Source: Collinsella sp. AF23-2
GTDB taxonomy: Bacteria > Actinomycetota > Coriobacteriia > Coriobacteriales > Coriobacteriaceae
Assembly: GCF_003459245.1 (NCBI RefSeq)
Contig: NZ_QRVG01000011.1
Coordinates: 6,743 to 70,742 of the forward strand
Length of the DNA: 64,000 nt
Direction of reading: 5' to 3'
Part shown: piece after piece, positions 21,721 through 29,240 of the stretch
Layout: each line of letters starts with the position of its first letter
Numbering within the stretch: the stretch's first letter is position 1
The notes under the pieces: generated by a model
Seen by the model: the letters and a program-made list of their open reading frames with translations, nothing else
What the model was told of the DNA's origin: nothing
Databases searched by the model: none
Program-made: the position numbers and the translations under genes

Positions 21721-22887
21721 CTAGGCGGCGATGTACTTGCCGTCCTGAATCACATAGGCCGTAGCGGGCTTTTCAACCTGCCCTTTGTCGTTCCACGTCA
21801 GCTCGCCCGTCAGGCCCTCGATTTTGATCTTGCGCATGGCCTTGGCAAGGTCGCCGGCAATGTCGGCGCCGTCGGCCGTAATGTCGATGTCTGCCTTATC
21901 GATAGCCTCGACAATCGCATGGACGCAGTCATAGGCATCGGCGGCGAACTGGTTGGGCGTCTCGTCGTAGGCGTCCTTATAGGCCTTGACGAAGTCGGCG
22001 TTCTTCTCATCGTCGGCAGAGAACGGGGTCATGAGCAGCACGCCCTCGGCAAGAGAGGTATCGAAGCCCTCAACGGAGAGCAGACCGTCCATGCCGTCGG
22101 TGCCCATGAGGGTCATGTCGTAGCCCATGTCCTTGGCGTTCTTGAGCAGGACGGACGCCGGCGTGTAGTAGATCGGCGCAAAGATAAGCGTGGCGCCGGC
22201 CTCCTTGGCCTTGGTGAGCTGGTTGGTAAAGCTCGTGGAAGAGTCGTCCTTAAAGGTCTCGGTATCGACGATGTCGAGCTTGGATGCCTTGGCCTGCTCG
22301 GCAAAAGCGTCGGCAACGCCCGAGCTATACGTATCGCCGGAGTTGTAGAACAGGGCGATCTTGGCGTCTGCATACTTCTCGGCCAAGAACTTCGCGGCGC
22401 TGGCACCCATGGTGGGATCGGTGAAGCAAACCTGAAAGACCGTTGTCTTATCCTTGGTCACGTCGAGCGACGAGGCCGAAGGCGTGACCATGAGCATATC
22501 GTCGGCAATCTCGCCCGAGACGGCGACGGCAGCACCGGTGGTGACGGGGCCGAGGAGCGCCTGCATGCCCCAGTCGCACAACGTATTGAAGGCGTTGATG
22601 GCCTTCTCGCCGTCGGCGACATCGTCCTCGGACTTAAGCGAGAGCTTGAGGTCATTGGTCGAGAAATCCTTGGCGGCGAGCTTGGCGCCCTTCTCGGCCG
22701 AGACGCCATAGGTTGCCGCGGCGCCGGTCAGAGGGCCGATAACGCCAATCTTGAAGGTCTTGCCGTCATCGGCGGAGCCGCCGTCCGAGCCACCCGACGA
22801 ACAACCAGCGAGTGCCGCGGTGCTGCCGAGCGCCGCGGCGCCGGCGAGAAAGTTCCTTCGGCTGAGCGTGCTGTTGATGTTGAACAT
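21721..22887 (-). CDS. livJ: Branched-chain amino acid ABC transporter substrate-binding lipoprotein (copy 2)
   Basis: Paralogue of the neighbouring receptor, 388 residues. The signal region has SRRNFLAGAAALG and the lipobox ALAGC, again twin-arginine-like. The binding fold is complete: IGVIGPLTGAAATYG, GPVTTGAAVAVSG, FAADAYDCVHA. ATG at 22887 follows AAAAAGGGGGACACC. It is first in the liv cluster. Two receptors serving one permease usually broaden or split ligand range, for example leucine-specific versus general. Which is which cannot be told from sequence. Confidence 0.93.
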   Translation of the reverse strand: MFNINSTLSRRNFLAGAAALGSTAALAGCSSGGSDGGSADDGKTFKIGVIGPLTGAAATYGVSAEKGAKLAAKDFSTNDLKLSLKSEDDVADGEKAINAFNTLCDWGMQALLGPVTTGAAVAVSGEIADDMLMVTPSASSLDVTKDKTTVFQVCFTDPTMGASAAKFLAEKYADAKIALFYNSGDTYSSGVADAFAEQAKASKLDIVDTETFKDDSSTSFTNQLTKAKEAGATLIFAPIYYTPASVLLKNAKDMGYDMTLMGTDGMDGLLSVEGFDTSLAEGVLLMTPFSADDEKNADFVKAYKDAYDETPNQFAADAYDCVHAIVEAIDKADIDITADGADIAGDLAKAMRKIKIEGLTGELTWNDKGQVEKPATAYVIQDGKYIAA

Positions 22888-23138
22888 GGTGTCCCCCTTT
22901 TTCGCTGGCCGCAGTGCGGCCGTCTTGCGGTACGGGGCAAACCTTATGGCGCAAACGTTGACAGTTTGTTACGGAGTTCCGTTTGTAGCGAGCATGTTTC
23001 CAATGTTTCCGCAGCGTTTCGGGGGTGCCGTTTTGTGCGACTCCTGTTGCCTGGCGAGCACGCGCCCTCGGTTCACGCTAGAATGCACTCAACCTTTAAG
23101 CGGTTAATCCATCCATAAGATGCACGAAGGAGCTATCT

Positions 23139-24482
23139 ATGAGCGAATCCCTGCGCACCGTGAACGTCGGTCTGATCGGTCTGGGAACCGTCGGCGGCGG
23201 CGTGGCCCGTCTGATCAAGAGCCACCACGATGAGTACCTGGCAGCCTACGGCATCGACCTTAAGCTGACCCGCGCCTGCGCGCTTGCCTGGGAGCAGGCC
23301 GAGGCAGCCGGTATTGAGCACGAGGCCTTTACGAGTGACTGGCATGACGTCGTCACCGACCCCGCCGTCGACATCGTCGTCGAGCTGATTGGCGGCGAGC
23401 ACCCCGCGACCGAGATCTTCACCACCGCCTTTGAGCACGGCAAGCACGTCGTCTCTGCCAACAAGGCCCTGCTGGGCCGTCATGTCGAGACGCTCGCCGA
23501 GAAGGCGCGCGCGTGCGGCGTGCAGATTAAGTGCGAGGCCAGCTGCGGCGGCGGCATCCCCATCGTGAGCACGCTCGAGCACGACCTGGTGGGCAACAAG
23601 ATCCTGACCATCGCCGGCATTCTCAACGGTACCACCAACTATATCCTGTCCCGCATGGACGCCGAGGGCGCCGATTACGCCGACGTACTTGCCGACGCGC
23701 AGGCCAAGGGCTATGCCGAGGCCGACCCGTCCGCCGACGTCGACGGCTTCGATGCCGCCAGCAAGACGGCCATCCTCGCCTCCATCGGCTTTGGCACCCG
23801 CGTTACCACCGATGATGTGTACCAGCAGGGTATCCGCACCATCGGCGCCGAGGACATCGCCCAGGCCCGCGAGCTCGGCTACACCATCAAGCTGCTCGGC
23901 ATCGCCCGCAACACCGACGCCGGCGTCGACGTTCGCGTGCATCCCACGCTCATCCCGGCAGACCATATGCTTGCCAAGGTCAACGGCGCCATGAACGCCG
24001 TCTACGTGGTAGGCGACGCCGTGGGCGAGACCATGTTCTACGGCGCGGGCGCAGGCTCCTTCCCCACCGCGAGCGCCGTCGTGGGCGATATCCTGTCGCT
24101 CTCCGAGCAGATCAGCCGCGGCGTGGCTCCGCTGCCCGAGATTGAGCCCTATGGCCACAACCTCACCTTTAAGCCCATGGACGAGCTCCAGACCAAGTAC
24201 TATGTGCGTCTGAAAGTCGCCGACCGCGTGGGCGCCCTGTCCGAGACGGTCGACATCTTTGCCAAGCACAACATCTCGATCTCGCTCATCAACCAGGTCG
24301 AGGACGGCAAATCGGGCGTCAGCGATGCCTGCTCGGTCATCTTCCTGACGCACCGCGCGCTCGAGAAGGACGTCCACGCAGCCGCCGCCGAGCTTGCCAG
24401 CGTCGGCTGCGTGGCCGAGGTCGCCAACGTCCTGCGCATCGAGGACGTTGAGGCTTGGACCGAAGGCGTCATGGCGAACTAG
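23139..24482 (+). CDS. hom: Homoserine dehydrogenase
   Basis: Reduces aspartate semialdehyde to homoserine for threonine and methionine synthesis. The 447-residue protein has the nucleotide-binding GLIGLGTVGGGV at the N-terminus, the catalytic-domain motifs SANKALL, GILNGTTNYILSRM and PSADVDGFDAASK, and a C-terminal ACT domain (VRLKVADRVGALSETVDIF) for feedback control, probably by threonine. Stand-alone, not fused to aspartokinase. The ATG at 23139 follows GAAGGAGCTATCT. It is divergent from the liv cluster and ends in a clear terminator, so it seems monocistronic. Confidence 0.96.
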   Translation: MSESLRTVNVGLIGLGTVGGGVARLIKSHHDEYLAAYGIDLKLTRACALAWEQAEAAGIEHEAFTSDWHDVVTDPAVDIVVELIGGEHPATEIFTTAFEHGKHVVSANKALLGRHVETLAEKARACGVQIKCEASCGGGIPIVSTLEHDLVGNKILTIAGILNGTTNYILSRMDAEGADYADVLADAQAKGYAEADPSADVDGFDAASKTAILASIGFGTRVTTDDVYQQGIRTIGAEDIAQARELGYTIKLLGIARNTDAGVDVRVHPTLIPADHMLAKVNGAMNAVYVVGDAVGETMFYGAGAGSFPTASAVVGDILSLSEQISRGVAPLPEIEPYGHNLTFKPMDELQTKYYVRLKVADRVGALSETVDIFAKHNISISLINQVEDGKSGVSDACSVIFLTHRALEKDVHAAAAELASVGCVAEVANVLRIEDVEAWTEGVMAN

Positions 24483-24513
24483 CCCAACGCTCGCCTAGCA
24501 ATACGCGCCTTGA

Positions 24514-24548
24514 GGGCTCCCGTCCGATGTGGGATGGGAGCCCTTTTG
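24514..24548 (+). terminator. Rho-independent terminator of hom
   Basis: Twelve-base arms GGGCTCCCGTCC and GGATGGGAGCCC, one G-T pair, six-base loop, then TTTTGTC. It lies 31 bases after the hom stop codon. Confidence 0.85.
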
Positions 24549-24696
24549 TCACCTGCCCTAAGCACAACGGCAAAGCACATTTGCGCGAGCCGCTCATCGG
24601 TAACGCGGGCTACCGTTCACCGATATGCAAACGCGGCCGATTCCGACTACCGCTACGCTGTGCTGCGAATGTCCGCCCGCGATGAGAGGAAGCACC

Positions 24697-25446
24697 ATGT
24701 TGCTCGAGGGCAAGAAAGCAATCATCACCGGAGGCACACGCGGTATCGGCTATGCCATCGCCTGCCGTTTTATCGAGGAAGGCGCTGCCGTCACCGTCTT
24801 TGGCTCGCGCCAGGAGACTGCCGACACGGCCGTTGAGAAGCTGACAGCCGCCTATCCCGACGCCAAGGTCTGGGGTCGCTCCTGCGATCTCACCTCGCTC
24901 GAAGCCGTGACTGAGGCCTTTACGCAGACTGCAGCCGACATGGGCGGCTTGGACACGGTCGTCAACAATGCCGGTATCTCCCAGCGTTCACCCCTCTTGG
25001 ACTACACGGCCGAGGAGTTCGCAAAGGTCATGGACCTTAACGTCGTCGCCGTCTTTAATGGCCACCAGGCTGCCGCCAAGATCATGACCGAGGCCGGCCA
25101 CGGCGGCACCATCACTACCACAAGCTCGATGGTCGCCAAGTACGGCCAGCCCTCCGGCGTCGGTTACCCCACGTCCAAGTTTGCCGTCAACGGTATGGTC
25201 CAGTCGCTCTCGCGCGAGCTCGCTCCCATGGGCATCCGCGTCAACGCCGTCGCCCCCGGCGTGACTAAGACCGACATGGTCGCCAACCTGCCCGAAGAGG
25301 TCATCAAGCCCATCATCGCCACCATTCCGCTGGGTCGCATGGGCGAGCCCGAGGATGTCGCCAACGCCTTTGTTTTCCTGGCGAGCGACATGTCCTCCTA
25401 CGTCACGGGCGCCGTGCTCCCCGTCGACGGAGCCGCCCGCTCCTAA
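24697..25446 (+). CDS. Short-chain dehydrogenase/reductase (BaiA-like or FabG-like)
   Basis: Classical SDR of 249 residues. The cofactor motif TGGTRGIGYA, the NNAG motif, the catalytic serine in TTSSM and the YxxxK pair in GYPTSK are intact. VFGS after beta-2 lacks an obvious acidic NAD selector. By memory it resembles the bile-acid 3-alpha-hydroxysteroid dehydrogenase BaiA of Clostridium scindens (TGGTRGIG, AYPD-type loop, VFNG, GVGYP, VAPGV) at least as well as it resembles FabG. It stands alone, not beside fatty-acid genes. ATG at 24697 follows AGAGGAAGC. Substrate uncertain. Confidence 0.85.
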   Translation: MLLEGKKAIITGGTRGIGYAIACRFIEEGAAVTVFGSRQETADTAVEKLTAAYPDAKVWGRSCDLTSLEAVTEAFTQTAADMGGLDTVVNNAGISQRSPLLDYTAEEFAKVMDLNVVAVFNGHQAAAKIMTEAGHGGTITTTSSMVAKYGQPSGVGYPTSKFAVNGMVQSLSRELAPMGIRVNAVAPGVTKTDMVANLPEEVIKPIIATIPLGRMGEPEDVANAFVFLASDMSSYVTGAVLPVDGAARS

Positions 25447-25491
25447 GGAGCCACAAGCTTTGGCTTCAAGCTTCAACATAGCTCAACCAAA

Positions 25492-25530
25492 AAGGCGCGC
25501 CGTCTGAATCAACTGCAGACAGCGCGCCTT
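25492..25530 (+). terminator. Hairpin after the SDR gene (head of left repeat module)
   Basis: AAGGCGCGC pairs with GCGCGCCTT, extended by GTCTG/CAGAC, and is followed by CTCCTG. It serves as a terminator for the dehydrogenase gene. A diverged copy of this hairpin starts at 32270, in the same orientation and at the same distance from the same palindromic repeats. Confidence 0.7.
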
Positions 25531-25544
25531 CTCCTGTTATGAAA

Positions 25545-25653
25545 GGGAAACTATGTCCCAGTATTTCGGATCAGAACGGGGCACGGTTTCCCCCAGGACC
25601 TCCTTGCGGAAACTGCATCCCACTCTGAGCGCCCATTCCGGGACACAGCTTCC
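25545..25653. repeat. Left palindromic repeat array (2 units, 62-bp period)
   Basis: Two 46-bp palindromic units starting at about 25546 and 25608. Each runs from GGAAACT through TCCC to GGGAC and ends TTTCC or CTTCC, with inverted arms GGAA-CTG-TCCC against GGGA-CAG-TTCC in the second unit. The 16-base spacer is unrelated between units. The second unit is identical over its full length to the middle unit of the array at 32385-32430. The remaining 25654-25848 holds no gene I can support, and presumably the promoter of the following operon. Confidence 0.75.
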
Positions 25654-25848
25654 CGAAGGGCGGCTGAGTCGTGCCATCCTAATCAAAACGCGACCGCATA
25701 GCGCCCCTAAGATAACCAGTTCTCATGCTGGAGCAAACGCATCAGGTGGCGTGACCGCTCACCGACATGCAATTTGTTGCACAGTAAAATCGGCTAGTGG
25801 CACCCTTATCCTTTATTTAGCGAATAAGTTCAAGGAAGGGAGAATGTC

Positions 25849-26781
25849 ATGCCAAGACGGCAAACACCGCTCGAGGTCATGTTCTCCCTGTTCAAGACTT
25901 CATTTACCCTGAGCCATCGCGCATTTGCCGAACTGTTACTATCCGATCTGCCGTTAACAAATGGACAGCCTACCGCCCAAATGGCACAGGACACCAGCTG
26001 GCTTTCGCGCACGATTGTGCACTCGCAGCCGGGCTCCCTAGAAGATCGCTACTTTGCCGACTGGTCCTGCGCATCGAATCAAATCCTGCACAAGCTACGG
26101 GAAAAAGGGTATTCGAACGCCGACATCTATACCATGATTGCGGCAGCGACTGACACGATGGCTCAAGCGCTCGGTGCCTGTGGGCGTAATGGGCTCCTTT
26201 ACCGGAACGCCGCCTCGCGCCTCGTCAGCAGCCAGCCAGACAAAGATGACAGGGCTCTTATCTCAATCACGCTCGTTGTTTCGACCGCCTGTTGGTGCGA
26301 TCCGGCCCGTGCTATCGCGTACATCAGGGACCGCTTTGAATTCGCAGAGAACGTCAGGTCGTTTACCCCCTCAAGTATTTCTTTCTGTCCATGCGATTTA
26401 AAACAAACGGGCACCGAACGTGCGATCGGCCTTATCAGGATCGACAACGAACTCGTCGTCGGGGGCCCTTATGTCATTGAGCCTTCTACCATGGGCTCCA
26501 TCATCGGAGCGCTCGCACTCGAAGACGGCGCTGTCACCGATGTTGGGCTGGATGTCTCCGCCAAGCATCTCCGCATCTTCGCCGAGAACAATGCTTGGTA
26601 CGCACAAGACCTCGGTTCGACCAACGGCACGCATCTGATTCGAACAGCCGATAACAGCGAACTCGACATCAGCTCCGGCGCACCCGCCCAGCTGTACCCC
26701 GGCGACATCCTGCGCCTGGGTCTCAGCACTTCTTTTGCCGTCGTAGCAACGGCGGCTATCTTAGCAAATCCACATCACTAA
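25849..26781 (+). CDS. FHA-domain protein with unknown N-terminal region
   Basis: A 310-residue soluble protein. The C-terminal third (about 192-300) is an FHA fold: SAKHLRIF (237-244) carries the S-x-x-H pair, DLGSTNGTHL (254-263) the S-TNGT loop, and LYPGDILRLG the last strands. The usual GR before the first loop reads VGGP (204-207), so the phosphothreonine-binding arginine may be absent. Residues 1-190 match no family I know. It is the first gene of the five-gene island operon, 19 bases before the SPFH gene, and probably recognises or scaffolds a partner. ATG at 25849 follows AAGGGAGAATGTC. Base composition is visibly richer in A+T than the flanking chromosome. Confidence 0.75.
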   Translation: MPRRQTPLEVMFSLFKTSFTLSHRAFAELLLSDLPLTNGQPTAQMAQDTSWLSRTIVHSQPGSLEDRYFADWSCASNQILHKLREKGYSNADIYTMIAAATDTMAQALGACGRNGLLYRNAASRLVSSQPDKDDRALISITLVVSTACWCDPARAIAYIRDRFEFAENVRSFTPSSISFCPCDLKQTGTERAIGLIRIDNELVVGGPYVIEPSTMGSIIGALALEDGAVTDVGLDVSAKHLRIFAENNAWYAQDLGSTNGTHLIRTADNSELDISSGAPAQLYPGDILRLGLSTSFAVVATAAILANPHH

Positions 26782-26800
26782 CCATGGAAGCAGGAGGACT

Positions 26801-27907
26801 ATGAGCATCACGGATGTCATCAAATATGAGGGCAATAACCAAACTTTTATCTGGAAACACCCCTCAGAAGACTTCAATACGGGCTCGCAACTCATTGTTC
26901 ACGAGACCCAAGAAGCAATTTTCTTCCTTAATGGACAGGCCCTGGATTCGTTTGGACCAGGCAGGCATGAACTTGAGACTCAAAATCTACCGTTACTGAA
27001 CGGCATTTCGAAGATAACGACCGGTGGTGTCAGCCCGTTTCACTCAGAAGTCTACTTTGTTAACCTCATCGAGCAGATGGGCATACGCTGGGGAACCAAT
27101 TCCAAGATTCAGTTCATGGAACCGACTTATGGATTTCCGCTCTCGCTCGGGGCGTCCGGAGAGATGGCTCTTGCTGTAAAAGAGCCCCGCAGGCTCCTTC
27201 TCAAGCTTGTTGGAACCGAAGCTTTGCTCTCCCAGGACAAGCTGATCAGCTATTTCAAAGCTTTCCTGCAAACTCGAGTAAAAACTCATCTGGCACAAGT
27301 AATTACCGAACAAAAACTCTCCATTTTCGAACTTGATGCACACCTTGAAGAGTTATCCGACTCGCTTAAGAACAAGCTGCTTCCCGACTTTGCCGCATAC
27401 GGCCTCTCATTAACGCAAATGCTGGTCACCGCCATCGTCAAACCCGAAGGTGATCCGGTATACGAGAAGTTTAAGGACCTCCATTTCAAGCAATATGCCG
27501 ACGTACGCGAAGCACAGATAAAACAACAGGTCAGCATTATCGAACAAGAAACTGCGGCGCAGCGCACCGTAATCTCCGCAAAAGCGCGCGCAGAAAAACG
27601 GCAAATCGAAGGCTATACCTATCAACAGGAACGCAGCTTCGATGTTGCCGAAAAGATGGCCCAAAACGAAGCGACTGGCGAATACGCAAACATGGGAATT
27701 GGTCTGGGCGTAATGGCCGGTGTCGGCGGGACCATGGGGTCAGTTATGACCGATGCACTCTCACAAGCCACCGGCACGTCCGCGACGCAGCCCATCCCTG
27801 CGGATACCAATTCGCAGCAAAGTGCTGCAAAGTTCTGTTCCGAATGTGGATATCGCTTCTCTGGAACCGAGAAGTTCTGTCCCGAGTGCGGAGCACGGAG
27901 GTCATAA
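26801..27907 (+). CDS. SPFH/band-7 protein with C-terminal zinc ribbon (YdjI-like)
   Basis: A 368-residue protein of the SPFH (stomatin/prohibitin/flotillin) superfamily, in the group typified by Bacillus YdjI. Residues about 30-220 form the SPFH domain (LIVHETQEAIFFLNGQALDSFGPGRHELET at its start). Residues about 235-290 are a charged helical segment able to oligomerise, then a glycine-rich stretch, and a C-terminal zinc ribbon with Cys346, 349, 360 and 363. YdjI-type proteins form membrane-associated assemblies that respond to envelope stress. No signal peptide. The stop overlaps the next start (TAATG). ATG at 26801 follows AGCAGGAGGACT. It is likely the structural core or sensor of this operon. 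Confidence 0.85.
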   Translation: MSITDVIKYEGNNQTFIWKHPSEDFNTGSQLIVHETQEAIFFLNGQALDSFGPGRHELETQNLPLLNGISKITTGGVSPFHSEVYFVNLIEQMGIRWGTNSKIQFMEPTYGFPLSLGASGEMALAVKEPRRLLLKLVGTEALLSQDKLISYFKAFLQTRVKTHLAQVITEQKLSIFELDAHLEELSDSLKNKLLPDFAAYGLSLTQMLVTAIVKPEGDPVYEKFKDLHFKQYADVREAQIKQQVSIIEQETAAQRTVISAKARAEKRQIEGYTYQQERSFDVAEKMAQNEATGEYANMGIGLGVMAGVGGTMGSVMTDALSQATGTSATQPIPADTNSQQSAAKFCSECGYRFSGTEKFCPECGARRS

Positions 27908-28581
27908 TGAAGAACACACAGGCATATATTGCAGCAATCCCCGTAGCCCTCTTCATAGCTATCGAAAGCGTGACAATACTTTTATTTGGACCCTCAACCA
28001 CTTTTTGGATTGAGAGCGCATTCTCTTTGGTCATGCTCGCCCTGGTGGTTTCAACCTTGTTATTTGGACCCCAAAAGAATCTTAAGATATTTGGTATCTC
28101 AAAGATACTTGTTATTGGCGTATCGTTTGCAGTCCAATTGTTGCTAGGCATACTAGGGTCCGCGTTAAAAACAGAGGCGCTTCCAGCAATTCCAATTCTC
28201 AGTTTTCTGCTAGCAAGCGCTGCGACAGCCACGCTCTTCGCAACAGGCGCTTCCGAATCTCACGCATCTACCATTGAAAACCAAATTTCAAGCAAATCGC
28301 AATCCATGCAGAACCTTGAACTTCAGCTAAGACTGCTTCTAGATGAATCACCTTCAGAGTTGCGCGCATCAATGACCAGCTTCTTGGAAACTTCAAGCCT
28401 TGCCGACCCCGCCAGTTGTGAAGCAAGCGCTCAAGTTGAAGACGAAATATCGAGCGCACTTCGTGATCTATCGCAATCAATCGAATCAAACGATATCGAA
28501 GGCGCGAACTCGAAAATATTGCGCATGACTTCATTGATAAGGCAAAGAGCAGCACTGGTTAAAGCAAGCAAGGACAGCTAA
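27907..28581 (+). CDS. Four-helix membrane protein with cytoplasmic helical tail
   Basis: Unrecognised 224-residue protein. Hydrophobic segments lie near residues 8-28, 34-54, 63-83 and 93-113, so it should span the membrane four times. Residues about 120-224 are hydrophilic and predicted helical (ENQISSKSQSMQNLELQLRLLLDE and later). The start is ATG at 27907, within the TAATG overlap with the SPFH gene; the longer reading from 27844 lies inside that gene and is rejected. Its stop overlaps the TIR-like gene in the same TAATG manner, so the products are probably made in step and may act as one complex, anchoring the SPFH or TIR protein to the membrane. Confidence 0.75.
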   Translation: MKNTQAYIAAIPVALFIAIESVTILLFGPSTTFWIESAFSLVMLALVVSTLLFGPQKNLKIFGISKILVIGVSFAVQLLLGILGSALKTEALPAIPILSFLLASAATATLFATGASESHASTIENQISSKSQSMQNLELQLRLLLDESPSELRASMTSFLETSSLADPASCEASAQVEDEISSALRDLSQSIESNDIEGANSKILRMTSLIRQRAALVKASKDS

Positions 28582-29240
28582 TGATCGATAAGGATAAAAT
28601 AATCTCGCTTCTTATTTCAAAAGAAATTCCAGTAAAAACGACCCGGAGATACAAAACTATTGGCTATCGAATAAAGCTCGAGAGTGGAACAGCCGTATAT
28701 GTCTACGACAGCGGCGGCTTCTTTTGTCAAGGAAATAACGCTGATCAGGTCCGAAAAGCCATCGAAGATGAAATCATTGATGAACCAAACAACAAAGTTT
28801 TCGTTGTTTACGGCCACGATAAAACCGCACGAAACCAACTCCAACGTCTTCTCGAAGAGTTAAATCTCGAGCCTATTTTTCTCGATAATCAGCCTATAGG
28901 GGGCCGAACAGTAATCGAACAACTAATGGAATACATCCCTTGCGCTAATTTCGGGATAGTACTTATGACCCCGGACGACATAGGCTATCCAAAGAATAAA
29001 CAGGATCGACCGCAGCCAAGAGCTCGCCAGAACGTAGTTTTGGAGCTTGGGATGCTACTGATGAAATTCGGCAGGTCTAGGACCGCGATCCTTCTCAAAG
29101 AAGCCGACCCACCAATAGAAAAACCGTCCGATATAAACGGCATCTTATATCTCCCTTACAAGGAAGACGTTTTTGAGATAAAGCAGAAACTAATACGGGA
29201 AATGAACAGCAAGGGGTATGAAATGGAGCAATCGAAATGA
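28581..29240 (+). CDS. TIR-like effector with N-terminal TBP-like domain
   Basis: A 219-residue protein. Residues 72-205 match the TIR-like nucleotide-binding family of CBASS and Pycsar effectors: KVFVVYGHD (72-80), FGIVLMTPDD (124-133), RPQPRARQNVVLELG (143-157) and KPSDINGILY (181-190). Glu155 in VLELG is the candidate NADase catalytic residue. Residues 1-65 (GYRIKLESGTAVYVYDSGGF, then CQGNNADQV) resemble the TBP-like N-terminal domain of RNase HIII. Known relatives cleave NAD to kill infected cells. No cyclase gene is nearby, so activation probably comes through the SPFH/FHA partners. Overlaps both neighbours (TAATG, ATGA). Confidence 0.85.
   Translation: MIDKDKIISLLISKEIPVKTTRRYKTIGYRIKLESGTAVYVYDSGGFFCQGNNADQVRKAIEDEIIDEPNNKVFVVYGHDKTARNQLQRLLEELNLEPIFLDNQPIGGRTVIEQLMEYIPCANFGIVLMTPDDIGYPKNKQDRPQPRARQNVVLELGMLLMKFGRSRTAILLKEADPPIEKPSDINGILYLPYKEDVFEIKQKLIREMNSKGYEMEQSK

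Noticed and set aside
25553-25912. 119-codon frame through the left repeat array
   Set aside because: It is made mostly of palindromic repeat sequence, overlaps the FHA gene start and encodes nothing recognisable.
28581-29240. CBASS or Pycsar system based on the TIR-like gene
   Set aside because: No CD-NTase or Pycsar cyclase gene is in the neighbourhood; the partners are FHA, SPFH and zinc-ribbon proteins instead.
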